The notes beneath the pieces are model-generated. The model did no database searches. It saw only the letters and a list, made by a program, of their open reading frames with translations, and had not been told where the DNA came from. Shown here one piece after another: positions 25,892 to 35,445 of a stretch of 47,568 bases of DNA; position 1 is the stretch's first letter; every line of letters begins with the position of its first letter. Source of the DNA: an uncultured Mycolicibacterium sp. (GTDB taxonomy: Bacteria > Actinomycetota > Actinomycetes > Mycobacteriales > Mycobacteriaceae); NCBI GenBank assembly GCA_945957405.1, contig CAMFLL010000008.1, positions 1 to 47,568 on the forward strand, read 5' to 3'. A program made the position numbers and the translations under genes.

Positions 25892-27421
25892 TCAGTCGGT
25901 GGTGTGGATCTGGTCGACGACGATGGTGTAGTTGGCTCCGAGGTCCCACTTCATGTTTTCGGCGAGGCCGTGGGTTTGGCCCATGGCGGCGATTGGAATG
26001 GTGATGCCGTCCTCCTGCATGACCGCCAGGGCCTCCTGGTACAGCTTCTTGCGCGCGTCGAGATCGTTTGCCGCGAAAGCTTGTTTGACGATGTCGCTGT
26101 AGCGTTCGTCGCAGCCGCCCTGTTGGGTGCCTTCCTCACACATGTACGACTCCAGCACGCCCGACGCTGTGAAGGTGACGCTGTTGCGTACGGTCATGGT
26201 CAGGTCGTCCATCGCAGTGAACGAGGCCGGGTCGCGGCCGCCGTGTTCGCGGGCGCCGTTGACCTTCGTGCGCCAAGTCACCTCGTCGTCGAAGTTGGGG
26301 GTGACGTCGAAGCCGACATTGCGCAGCATTGCCGCGATGGCCTGATGGCTCTCCGCGGCCCGCGTCCAGCGGTCCGCCGCGCCGATCGAGATTTTGGTGC
26401 CGACGGCGTTGGCCTCCTGGAGGAGCTGCCGTGCCCGGTCGGGATCGAACTGCGCGTCTTTGAGATCCGGGTTGTAGCCAAACACCGCGGGGATGATCGG
26501 CTGACCGTTCGGCAGCTCGGCCTGGCCTTGATAGATGCCGTCGATGATCTCGTTCAGGTCGAGTGCATGGGTGACCGCTTCGCGCACCTTCGGATTGGCG
26601 AGTGGATAGCCGTCGAAGAACTTCACCCGCAACAGCAGCACCGACGAGCGCGCCGCGCTCACTTGATTGGGCACTTGGTCAGTGCTGGTGCCCGGCGGCA
26701 AATCTTGGGCGACGTCCACTTCGCCGGAGGCGAGCATGTTGATGCGGACGCTGGCCTCCGGGCGGAAGAACCAGGTGATCTCGTCGTATTCGCCCTTGGT
26801 GCCCCAGTAGTCGTCGTTGCGTGGGAACGTGAGCTGCTGGCCGCGCTGCCATTCGCCCCACTTGTACGGACCGGTACCGACCATCGAGTCGGCCAGGCTG
26901 CCGTCGGCCACACGTTCGGACGGCGCAATGATGGGGCGGGACAGGATGAACGGAAGCTCGGGATTCTGACCCTCGGTCAGTATCCGCACGGTGTGCGGGT
27001 CGATCGGCTCGGCGCCGGAGATACCCAGGGCTGCAGACTGTTTGGTTTCGACAGCCTTATTGAGCGATGCGGCGACGTCCTCGGAGTCGAAGTCGGTTCC
27101 GTCGTGGAACTTGACTCCTTCGCGTAGATGTACGACGAAGGAGTCCCCATCCATCTCCCATTTGGTTGCCAGCACGGGCACGACGGTGCCGTCGTTCTCG
27201 ATGCGCGTGAGGGTCTCATAGATGTTGTAGGCGATCACCTCGGCCGGCAGCTCCTCAGATGAGAGCATGTCGATCGAAGACGGCTCGCCGGCGACTGCGA
27301 CCCGCAGTCCGGGGCCTTCGCCGCCGGCGCTACTGCTGCCGTCGCGGGAACCGCACGACACAGCGGAAAAGGCGAGAACAGAACACAATACGCCGACGGC
27401 CAGGCGGGTGAGCTGCTTCAC
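25892..27421 (-). CDS. Peptide-type ABC transporter substrate-binding lipoprotein (SBP_bac_5)
   Basis: Lipobox (AVSC); IAYNIYETLTRIENDGTVVPVLATKWEMDGDSFVVHLREGVKFHDGTDFDSEDVAASL, GTGPYKWGEW, NPKVREAVTHALDLNEIIDGIYQGQA. Confidence 0.93.
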   Translation of the reverse strand: MKQLTRLAVGVLCSVLAFSAVSCGSRDGSSSAGGEGPGLRVAVAGEPSSIDMLSSEELPAEVIAYNIYETLTRIENDGTVVPVLATKWEMDGDSFVVHLREGVKFHDGTDFDSEDVAASLNKAVETKQSAALGISGAEPIDPHTVRILTEGQNPELPFILSRPIIAPSERVADGSLADSMVGTGPYKWGEWQRGQQLTFPRNDDYWGTKGEYDEITWFFRPEASVRINMLASGEVDVAQDLPPGTSTDQVPNQVSAARSSVLLLRVKFFDGYPLANPKVREAVTHALDLNEIIDGIYQGQAELPNGQPIIPAVFGYNPDLKDAQFDPDRARQLLQEANAVGTKISIGAADRWTRAAESHQAIAAMLRNVGFDVTPNFDDEVTWRTKVNGAREHGGRDPASFTAMDDLTMTVRNSVTFTASGVLESYMCEEGTQQGGCDERYSDIVKQAFAANDLDARKKLYQEALAVMQEDGITIPIAAMGQTHGLAENMKWDLGANYTIVVDQIHTTD

Positions 27422-27457
27422 AAGTGACCCTTCTTTGTGACCGAAATCTCGAGCACT

Positions 27458-27495
27458 TGGTCTGCTACCATACAAGCTGCTGTCTGACAGGACAA
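27458..27495 (-). promoter_or_regulatory. Promoter/operator of ABC-catabolic operon: TTGTCC (27495-27490) N17 TATGGT (27472-27467) with palindromes CTGTCAGACAG and TGGTAGCAGACCA
   Basis: CTGTC-T-GACAG (27480-27490) in the spacer and TGGT-N5-ACCA (27458-27470) over the -10; related half-sites upstream of the adjacent GntR gene (28336-28349). Confidence 0.55.
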
Positions 27496-27625
27496 GAGGC
27501 GCCGACAGGAAATCGTCCTCGGACAGCGATGTGCCTCACCGCGGCGTCATGAAGGCCAAATGTGTGCCATATAGGGCACTTTCGCCTGAATTGCCCGACA
27601 AGTCTGCCGGGAGCGTGTCGTGGAG

Positions 27626-28315
27626 TCAGTCCGCGGTGCGCTCGAGGGCGTCTATTGCGGCTCGGGCCGCAGCCCGTACGTGCGCCACGAGCAGAGCGGC
27701 GACCTCCTCGCCGTCATGACGCGCGATCGCCGCGACGATCTCGATCAGTTCCTCGGAGGATCGATGGCGCCGACTTGCGCTGGAGAGTGACAGACTTCGT
27801 AACAGAGTAATCCGCCGATGCAACATGCCGACCATGTGCTGCAGTTCAGGATTGCGGGCACCCCGGAACAACAGCTCATAGAACTCGGTTCCGACGGCCA
27901 GCTGGGCCGCCGCGTCATCGACTGCAGCCGTACCGCGCTCGGCGATCTCGCGTAGGCGGTCTATCTCGTCATCGGTCGCCCGCTCGACAAAACGGCGTCC
28001 TGCCAGCGCTTCGAGCGCCGCGCGGATGTCGTAGATGCGTTCGGCCTCCTCGACGCCTAAGCGGACAACGGTGCTACCACGCCCAGGGATCGAGACGATC
28101 AGGCCCTCGGTTTCGAGTTGGCGTAGCGCCTCGCGTACGGACGCCCTACTCGCCCCGGTGGCGTCGCAAAGCTCGCGCTCTACGAGGAGTTCTCCCGGCT
28201 GGAAACGCTGGGCGGTGATCGCTTCGCGAATCAGACCGGCTACTTGATCACGAACGAGAGAGACTCGCTGGACGGACCGGCCAGCGAAAGCGGTTTCCAG
28301 GTCGGACTGACCCAC
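27626..28315 (-). CDS. GntR-family regulator (FadR/FCD type)
   Basis: RDQVAGLIREAITAQRFQPGELLVERELCDATGASRASVREALRQLETEGLIVSIPGRGSTVV; FCD domain YDIRAALEALAGRRFVE...FYELLFRGARNPELQHMVGMLHRRI. GTG start at 28315 chosen. Confidence 0.92.
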   Translation of the reverse strand: MGQSDLETAFAGRSVQRVSLVRDQVAGLIREAITAQRFQPGELLVERELCDATGASRASVREALRQLETEGLIVSIPGRGSTVVRLGVEEAERIYDIRAALEALAGRRFVERATDDEIDRLREIAERGTAAVDDAAAQLAVGTEFYELLFRGARNPELQHMVGMLHRRITLLRSLSLSSASRRHRSSEELIEIVAAIARHDGEEVAALLVAHVRAAARAAIDALERTAD

Positions 28316-28335
28316 GGCACCCCTTCTGTCGTATG

Positions 28336-28349
28336 CTGGTCTGACAGCC
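28336..28349. promoter_or_regulatory. Candidate GntR autoregulatory site CTGGTCTGACAGCC
   Basis: Shares GTCTGACAG with 27482-27490; located about 21 bp upstream of the GntR start. Confidence 0.45.
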
Positions 28350-28848
28350 GAATAGCAGACATCATAGATGAGCCTACAGATGAACGGTGATTTGCGCATC
28401 CCAATAGGCGAAAGGATCGTTGCTGTTGCACACGTAGGGCCTCTACGCAAGCCTGTCCGTGCGCATGACATTGCTCGCCGATTACCGGGACGTATGCGAC
28501 GACTTCGCCCAGCGAGGTGATCGTTGGCTACCTGCAAGGCCGATTCGGTTTATCGCAGGGTATTTGCTGGCGCAGCTCCGTGTCTCAGGATGAAGAGTCG
28601 AGGGAGGCGAAAATGATTGCAACCGCGCTTCGGTAAGCCGCCCCACCAGAGTGTGGTCGCGTGCGCGTGCCGGGGCGATCTATGGGTGGCCGTCGGCCAC
28701 TGCCCACAATGATTCGAAAATTTGCTTGCTGGTATTTGGACCGGTGTCTGGGGCCGCGGGCCAGGTGCAAGCCGAACTGCACGCCGGCGGATGTCGTAGG
28801 ACCTGAGGCGATGCGCGTGTGGAGGAAACCGAACGAAAGGAGTCGCAA

Positions 28849-29571
28849 ATGCTCGAGGGGTACGTCGTTGCAACGACGGGTGCTAGTGCTGGAATCGGTC
28901 AGGCCACCGCGCGAGCACTCGCGCAACGCGGCGCCAAAGTCGTACTCGGCGCTCGGCGAACGGATCGGCTCGCCGAACTGGTGGACGAACTCGGGGCCGA
29001 CAACGCCTTGGCCGTCGAGATGGATGTGCGCAATCCGGCCGACGGTGAAAAGCTTGTCCGAGCCGCCGTTGACACGTTTGGCGCGATCAACGGGCTGATA
29101 GCAAATGCTGGGGTGGGCTATTACGGAAGCATTCTCGACCATTGTGACGAGCGGATCGTCGAGATGATCGATACCAACATCGCCGGGACGGTGTGGCCGA
29201 TCCGTGCCGCGGTGAAGAGGATGCTTCCGCAGCGGTCCGGCGACATAGTTATTGTGAGCTCCGTAGCGGGGACTACGGGCCGAGGCAATGAGGCGGTCTA
29301 CGCCGCGACGAAGCATGCCCAGATGGGCCTCGCGAACGGTCTCGACCGTGAGCTTTACATGAACGGCATCCGAGTCACCGCCATCTGCCCGGGCGGAGTA
29401 GCTACCGAGTTTGCGATGCAGCCAGGCGGCGGTCGTACCCACAGCTCGCCGGAACTAGCGGATATGCTCACTGCAACTGACGTCGCTGAGGCGATCGCGT
29501 TCACGCTGGAGCAGCCGCGAAGCGTCCGCAGCTTGATCTATAGGCTGCGCGGTGCCACCGAAGAAGAATAA
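28849..29571 (+). CDS. Short-chain dehydrogenase/reductase
   Basis: TTGASAGIGQATARALAQRGAKVVLGARR, NAGVGYYG, VIVSSVAGTTGRGNEAVYAATKHAQ (YxxxK), CPGGVATEF. Confidence 0.93.
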   Translation: MLEGYVVATTGASAGIGQATARALAQRGAKVVLGARRTDRLAELVDELGADNALAVEMDVRNPADGEKLVRAAVDTFGAINGLIANAGVGYYGSILDHCDERIVEMIDTNIAGTVWPIRAAVKRMLPQRSGDIVIVSSVAGTTGRGNEAVYAATKHAQMGLANGLDRELYMNGIRVTAICPGGVATEFAMQPGGGRTHSSPELADMLTATDVAEAIAFTLEQPRSVRSLIYRLRGATEEE

Positions 29572-29659
29572 TCCATTAAAGCAGTCGACCAACGGCGCTT
29601 CACAGTTCGCACAACCTCTTACGGGATTGCATTGCATCGCAAGCTGATCGCTTACGGGA

Positions 29660-31105
29660 TCATTGCTCGAGCCGCTGCACTACTTCGGCCAGTGCGTCGG
29701 GGTCGCCAACATTTCCGGGGAACACAATGAACGGAACTCCTGATGCGATCCCGCCCGTAGGCAGCCATGCCGAGACGATGCCAGGAAGCATCGAACCTTG
29801 CACCCAAGCACGTGATATCCCGAGCTTAGTGGCGACGTCTGATGAGGTGATTCCGCCCTTCGCAAGGATGTAACGAAGATCCGTTTGCTCGGCTGCGATT
29901 CGAGCGATTCTGCTGGTTGCTGCGCTCACGCCTCGCGCAATCTGGAGACTGTCCTCGCCATCTCTGCCACGTTGTAGCTGGCGGGTGGTTTGCAGGACAA
30001 CAGTTTCGGTGCGAAGAGACTGGACTACCTGCGCAGCGACGGTGTCTACATACTGGTCGCCACCGAACGTCAGCACATCCGACACGTCGAGTTCGATGAC
30101 CTTCAGACAAAGGCGCTCGTGCAGGATAGCGAGCTGTCGTGAAGTGACGGGTACATGCGAGCCTACGACGATCAAGCCGTTGCTCAATGAGGTTCGTCCG
30201 GCGAGCAATTCAGAGGGGATGATCGGCGGTGCGGCGGACTGGCCGAGGTAAGCGCGAACAAAGCTGGGGCCGACTCGACACACGAACTGACGTCCGCCCG
30301 CTTCGGTCACCCGAAGGGCCTGTATCAATACCCGAAGATCGTTATCGGTGACCGCATCGACGACGACGACTCCACCAAGCTGGATGCGGAGCAGTCGATC
30401 GGCGAGCATTGATGGGCCGCCGACGCGGATGTCGACTATGGTGAAGCGCTCGACGTGGTCGGCAGGCACTCGCCCAAGGGTCTTCTCCTCGACCCACTGC
30501 GCAAGGTTGGACTGGGCAAATCCAAAGGACTCGTCGAGGGCGAATTGACTGGCCCCAACTGGTATGTAACTGCTGTTTGGAATCCGGACCCAGTGGTCGG
30601 AGTTGACGGTGATTCGGCCGGCATCTATGTAGGCAGGAAGGACAATCACACCATCGGTGACTAGTCCGCGGGAGGCGAGGACCTCGGTGATCGTGTCCGT
30701 CTCCAGTGGAAAGTGTCCGCGCAGGGTCGAGTCCGACCTGCTTGCGAAGGTCAAGCGCACGCCGGCGTCAGCCGCTGCGTCGATGCAGCGCTCGGTGATC
30801 GTGCGGATCCTGTCCGCGGCGACGACTTCACTGAGACTTCGGGTATTGGTGAGCACGAAGAATCCAGTGGTGGGCCGCTCCAGCGCCCACCTTATGTCGT
30901 CAGGTTCCCAGGAGGTGAGCACGGGAACATCGGCGACCGCCTGTGTACCTGTCGGGTCATCATCCAAGACCACCAGACGTCGGTCAGGGTCGGCTAGCTT
31001 CGCCATTTCAACGACGGATACAGAGCGCTCTGCCGGCAAGCTGCCGATCAACGTATCGCGGTGCACCTCGATCTGAGGGTCGTGTCCCTCGGCTCTCGGT
31101 CCCAT
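29660..31105 (-). CDS. DUF1537 four-carbon acid sugar kinase (OtnK/DenK-like)
   Basis: RRLVVLDDDPTGTQAVADVPVLTSW, FFVLTNTRSLSE, FASRSDSTLRGHFPLETD, PAYIDAGRITVNSDHWV, RYILAKGGITSSDVATKLGISRAWVQGSMLPGIVSAWLPTG. Confidence 0.93.
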   Translation of the reverse strand: MGPRAEGHDPQIEVHRDTLIGSLPAERSVSVVEMAKLADPDRRLVVLDDDPTGTQAVADVPVLTSWEPDDIRWALERPTTGFFVLTNTRSLSEVVAADRIRTITERCIDAAADAGVRLTFASRSDSTLRGHFPLETDTITEVLASRGLVTDGVIVLPAYIDAGRITVNSDHWVRIPNSSYIPVGASQFALDESFGFAQSNLAQWVEEKTLGRVPADHVERFTIVDIRVGGPSMLADRLLRIQLGGVVVVDAVTDNDLRVLIQALRVTEAGGRQFVCRVGPSFVRAYLGQSAAPPIIPSELLAGRTSLSNGLIVVGSHVPVTSRQLAILHERLCLKVIELDVSDVLTFGGDQYVDTVAAQVVQSLRTETVVLQTTRQLQRGRDGEDSLQIARGVSAATSRIARIAAEQTDLRYILAKGGITSSDVATKLGISRAWVQGSMLPGIVSAWLPTGGIASGVPFIVFPGNVGDPDALAEVVQRLEQ

Positions 31106-31311
31106 GCCTATCAGCTGTCCCGGTACGTGGTCTTGATTGATCGGGTGGGGTGCACGGTTACCCTCTTCTCTTGTTAACCAGAACTTCCGACAGTTCGACG
31201 TGTCTGGTGAGTCGGCCGTTCAATAGGTCTCGCCTCACGATGTCCGCAACCGATCGACCAAGACCTGTGAGACAGTTGATCCTTTATAGCTTCTACCAGT
31301 CGGAGTGTGAA

Positions 31312-32091
31312 ATGCGCGAGATGCGTGGCCTCCCAGCATATCAGCGCATCGCGCTTGTCCTGGAGTCCAAGATTTCATGTCGGGAGTGGGAGCCCGGTCA
31401 GAAGATTCCCGCCGAAGCCGACCTGGCTGCCGAGTACGGAGTCAGTGTCATGACGGCGCGACAGGCCCTGAGCGTCCTTGCTTCGGATGGCTTGCTTGAG
31501 CGCCGACAAGGCCATGGCACCTTCGTCGCTTTGACTCCCGACCGACCACGCGCGCCCAAGACCGTCAACCTATCGGCGTCGATCTCCGAAGCTACGCACG
31601 AGACCCAAACTGTGCCGGCGCAACTGATCGACGCCGAACCAGTGCGAGGACCGAAGTGGGTTTTCGACGCGCTTGGCTTGAGCGATCAGGATGCCGTGAC
31701 CAGGGTTCGCCGCATCCGCGTGTCGCCTGAGGGGCCCCTGTCATACACGATCAGCTACATGTCGGAGTTGTTTGGGAGCAGCTTGACGGCCAAGGACCTG
31801 CGTGAAGACAGCCTCGTGGGCCGGCTAGAGAAAAGGCACCATCTGCACTTCCCGCGTGCGATACAAACCATACAGGCGACCGTGGCGGATCCTGAATCCG
31901 CGAAGGCACTCGAGGTGGCCATCGGCACACCGTTGATGCTTGTTGAGCGCTCGTATCAACTTGAGGCGGGGAAAGTCGGGTACATATCGGTCGCGCGATA
32001 TCCCAGCAATTTGTTCCACTTCCGTCTGTCACTGACCAGGGACAGTCCGAGCATTGAGGACTGGAGCGTTGCCGGTAGCACCACGCGCTGA
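31312..32091 (+). CDS. GntR-family regulator (HutC/UTRA type)
   Basis: PAYQRIALVLESKISCREWEPGQKIPAEADLAAEYGVSVMTARQALSVLASDGLLERRQGHGTFV; UTRA-like C-terminal domain with ALGLSDQDAVTRVRRIRVSPEGPLSYTISYMSELFG. Confidence 0.92.
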   Translation: MREMRGLPAYQRIALVLESKISCREWEPGQKIPAEADLAAEYGVSVMTARQALSVLASDGLLERRQGHGTFVALTPDRPRAPKTVNLSASISEATHETQTVPAQLIDAEPVRGPKWVFDALGLSDQDAVTRVRRIRVSPEGPLSYTISYMSELFGSSLTAKDLREDSLVGRLEKRHHLHFPRAIQTIQATVADPESAKALEVAIGTPLMLVERSYQLEAGKVGYISVARYPSNLFHFRLSLTRDSPSIEDWSVAGSTTR

Positions 32092-32403
32092 TTCGTCGTT
32101 CAAGACAGTGGCATCAGCATCCTCTTCATCGAAGAGTCCAGTGCTCCAGCTCATCAAACTCAGAGGAGACCGTCAGCGCGCAGTCTCCGTATAAGCGCAC
32201 ACCACCTCTCATCGCATCTACATCCCTCAGCTGTGGCCGCAGCCAACGCAAAGGGTGGAAAAGTAAACAATAGTAGTGAGTTTTCCTCCGCGCCAAGGTG
32301 TTCGATGCAGCTGCTGCGCCGTGCGCGGGCACGAGTCCTTTGACGTCCGAGCAACGTGTTTCGCCGAATCGTTGCCCGGTTGACCGGCGTAGAGTATCGT
32401 CAA

Positions 32404-32431
32404 ACATCTAGCTAACTAGAGGACTAGATGT
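32404..32431. repeat. ACATCTAGctaaCTAGaggaCTAGATGT: 8-bp perfect inverted repeat containing three CTAG at exact 8-bp period; candidate GntR operator
   Basis: Outer arms ACATCTAG/CTAGATGT are exact complements; CTAG at 32408, 32416, 32424. Confidence 0.6.
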
Positions 32432-32482
32432 CCTTTCGGCGAAGTGTTTGAAGCTGTCGGTGTCGAAGTATGAGGAGATGGC

Positions 32483-33460
32483 GTGGTCGGCTTGACTGTT
32501 GAGCAGCTCGAATCGTTCAACCAGCAGGGATTCGTCGTGGTTGACGATGTGGTAGATCCCGAGGCGGACCTCGATCCGATCGTGCGTGAGTACGAGGGAG
32601 TGCTAGACAGGCTTGCGGACGACCTGTTCAAGTCCGGCGTCATTTCGTCGCGTTACGAAGGATTGTCGCTGTCGGAGCGATTGACTCGGGTATATGCCGA
32701 AAGCGGGCGCTCGCATCAACAGTGGTTCGACCCGAGCTTGCCGCAGACAGGTATCAAGGTCGATACCCCGATGTGGACGGGCCCTGCAATGTTTCGTTTG
32801 TTTCGCAACGAAGGTCTGCTCGACCGGTTGGAATCGTTATTGGGGTCGGAGATCATGTCGAACCCGGTGCAGCACGTGCGAATCAAGCCACCAGAACACT
32901 TGATGCCCGCGGCGGTGAAGGTGGGCAAGGGTGGCGGTGGTGCCACTCCGTGGCATCAGGACAACGGTGTGGTTACCGAGGATGCTGACGAAACCCAAAT
33001 CGTCACTGTGTGGCTTCCGTTGTTCGACGCCACTGTCGAGATGGGCTGCTTGAAGGTGGTTCCTGGTAGCCATCGGAATGGGCTGCTCAGCCACTGCCCG
33101 TCGCCGGAGAACGGCCAGATCTCGGTGCCTGGCAAGCTTTTTCATCCTGAGGCCGGTGTGCCGATACCGATGCGACGTGGTTCGGCGATCTTCATGCATC
33201 GCTGCACCCTGCATGCGTCGTTGCCTAATGTCAGCGATCAGGTGCGGTGGAGTTTGGACCTGCGGTTCCAGCCTGTCGGCCAACCGACTGGGCGCAGCAT
33301 GTTTCCCGGCTTCGTGACCAGGAGCCGACTGAATCCCGATACTGAGTTGCAGGATCCGCAGGCGTGGACCGAGATGTGGCTGCGTACGCGCCGTGAGCTT
33401 GCGACGCAGGAGCAACCACGATTCAACCGGTGGGACTCCGATGCCCCGGTCTGCGCCTGA
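32483..33460 (+). CDS. Phytanoyl-CoA dioxygenase (PhyH) family Fe(II)/2-oxoglutarate oxygenase
   Basis: TPWHQDNGVV (HxD), GCLKVVPGSHRNGLLSH, PMRRGSAIFMHRCTLHASLPNVSDQVRWSLDLRFQP (distal His, Arg). GTG start. Confidence 0.93.
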   Translation: MVGLTVEQLESFNQQGFVVVDDVVDPEADLDPIVREYEGVLDRLADDLFKSGVISSRYEGLSLSERLTRVYAESGRSHQQWFDPSLPQTGIKVDTPMWTGPAMFRLFRNEGLLDRLESLLGSEIMSNPVQHVRIKPPEHLMPAAVKVGKGGGGATPWHQDNGVVTEDADETQIVTVWLPLFDATVEMGCLKVVPGSHRNGLLSHCPSPENGQISVPGKLFHPEAGVPIPMRRGSAIFMHRCTLHASLPNVSDQVRWSLDLRFQPVGQPTGRSMFPGFVTRSRLNPDTELQDPQAWTEMWLRTRRELATQEQPRFNRWDSDAPVCA

Positions 33461-33776
33461 TATCGCGGGCAGGTGGCTGACACCGAGATGTGGTGTGTCG
33501 GCATTACGAATCGTTGTGGACAGGCAGCGCGCATGCAGCCGCTGATGGGGACAACAGTCCTATTCGAGCGGATGCCGAGTGAGCGACTATCCGGAATGCA
33601 CTGGTATCAAGGCGCCGGCGCGCTCCGGCGGGCTAGAGATCGAAGAACGTACGAATACTTCATGGCCGTTCCTTGCAAACACCAGCGAGTCCGCTCTGTT
33701 GAATTCTGTCACCTCTCTCACCGAACTCGACACCTGGACGGCGGGCGAAGCGGTAGCGTGACGTCCAACCGGGCGA

Positions 33777-33788
33777 CTAGATATATAG
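33777..33788. promoter_or_regulatory. Candidate GntR operator CTAGATATATAG
   Basis: Imperfect palindrome sharing ACTAGAT with 32423-32429; about 70 bp upstream of the ABC substrate-binding gene. Confidence 0.35.
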
Positions 33789-33857
33789 CCGAAACCCCGT
33801 ATTGACAACCACATTCGAGCACGCGGAACCAGCCAGATAACCCCAGAGGGATCAACG

Positions 33858-35402
33858 ATGATCATATCGAATCGCGGACTGCGAGCTATTGCAACACTAT
33901 TGGGTGCGTTCGGCCTCGTAGTCGCATCAGTCACCGCGTGTAGTGACGATGACGGAAGCAGCACTGGTGCACAAGATTCGCTGGCATACGCCGTAGCGGC
34001 TCCGATCAAGAGTTTGGATGTCAACGCTCATCTGGACAACTCAGCGCAGATCCTGTTGGGCGGCAACGTGTTGGAGACGTTGACCAAAGTCTCCAAGGAC
34101 AGTGCCGGCAATGTCGTCTGGGTGCCCATGTTGGCCGAATCTTACGAGCGAATGGGTCCCAGCCAGTGGCGCTTTCATTTGCTCAAGGATGTCAAGTTCT
34201 CGAATGGCAAACCGATGACCGCTGATGACGTGGTGTACAGCGTCACCAAGCGGCTCAGCCCGGAGTCCGAACCCACCAGTGTGCTGTCCAACATCGACCA
34301 CGCAGTGAAAGTCGACGACAGCACTGTCGATATCTTTTCCAAGAAGCCGGACAACTTCGTCGACCGCGCGGTGTACTACATCTACATCCAGCCCGACGGG
34401 TGGGGGACTACCGGCGAAGACGCGAACACACAAGTGGTCGGAACGGGGCCCTACCAATTCGACTCGATGTCGCCCGCTGGCGATACTGCGCGGATCACTC
34501 GCTGGGACGGCTACCGAGGCGACAAGCCTGCGCTCAGCGAGATCGATATGCGCGCCATCCCCGAGGCGGGTTCACGGCTGGCAGCTCTGATGGCCAACGA
34601 GGTGCAGGTGTCTTTTCAACTGGATCCTGACCTGCTGACGAAAGCGCCGGCCAAGCTGACGATGCCGGGTGGCGAAGTGGTGATGGGGCGAATCGCGACG
34701 CAGAACCCCCCGTTCGACAACCCGAACGTGCGGAAAGCCCTGAACATGGCGATCGACCGTGACACTCTGATCAACAAGGTCCGCTCGGGATTTGCCGTCC
34801 CAGCCAAGGCGCAGTCGATCGTTCCGTCGGTTAGCGGCTACGACCCGAATCTGAGCGACTATCCCTATGACCCAGAGCAAGCAAAGAAACTGATTGCGGA
34901 TGCTGGCGCAACGGGACATCCGCTGAGCCTGATGTGCCTCTCGGACAAGTACGGGCCGGTTGGTCGGAACGAATGCCAGACCATGGGGCAGATGTTCACC
35001 GACGTCGGTTTCAACGTCTCGATCGACATGGAACCAGATGACAAGTGGATATCAAATGGTTTGTTGGCGCCTGGCAACAAACTCAAGATTCCCGATGTGT
35101 TCTGGGTTCCCACGTCGAGCACCAACGCCGGCGCCAATATGACTTCGTGGTACAGCTGCGACAGCACTCGCACGACATACTGTGACCCGGACTTGGAGAA
35201 GCAGATCGCTGACACGCAGGCCATCGAGGACATCGGCGCGCAAGCTACCGCGTGGCAGAAAGTCATGAGCTATGTCAAGGACAAAGCACCGATGGTGTGG
35301 CTTGATGTGCCGCAGAACGCTGTTGCCACAGCCGCTGACGTGAAGGGCGTCGTCTACCCAGTTCTTCAGGACATCTACTGGTCGGAATGGTCTAGGTCTT
35401 GA
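33858..35402 (+). CDS. Peptide-type ABC transporter substrate-binding lipoprotein (SBP_bac_5)
   Basis: Lipobox (VTAC); KSLDVNAHLDNSAQILLGGNVLETLTKVSKDSAGNVVWVPMLAESYERMGPSQWRFHLLKDVKFSNGKPMTADDVVYSV, GTGPYQFDS, NPNVRKALNMAIDRDTLINKV. Confidence 0.94.
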   Translation: MIISNRGLRAIATLLGAFGLVVASVTACSDDDGSSTGAQDSLAYAVAAPIKSLDVNAHLDNSAQILLGGNVLETLTKVSKDSAGNVVWVPMLAESYERMGPSQWRFHLLKDVKFSNGKPMTADDVVYSVTKRLSPESEPTSVLSNIDHAVKVDDSTVDIFSKKPDNFVDRAVYYIYIQPDGWGTTGEDANTQVVGTGPYQFDSMSPAGDTARITRWDGYRGDKPALSEIDMRAIPEAGSRLAALMANEVQVSFQLDPDLLTKAPAKLTMPGGEVVMGRIATQNPPFDNPNVRKALNMAIDRDTLINKVRSGFAVPAKAQSIVPSVSGYDPNLSDYPYDPEQAKKLIADAGATGHPLSLMCLSDKYGPVGRNECQTMGQMFTDVGFNVSIDMEPDDKWISNGLLAPGNKLKIPDVFWVPTSSTNAGANMTSWYSCDSTRTTYCDPDLEKQIADTQAIEDIGAQATAWQKVMSYVKDKAPMVWLDVPQNAVATAADVKGVVYPVLQDIYWSEWSRS

Positions 35403-35445
35403 CTCTTGGTCGCTCACCACAGACCGCGAGGAGGTGGTTCGTTCC

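Noticed and set aside
25904-27127. 407-aa + strand ORF antisense to the substrate-binding protein
   Set aside because: Shadow ORF; opposite strand encodes a complete SBP_bac_5 lipoprotein.
28550-29442. Minus-strand ORFs (107 aa, 285 aa) overlapping the SDR and its upstream region
   Set aside because: No motifs; the SDR on the + strand is complete and well supported.
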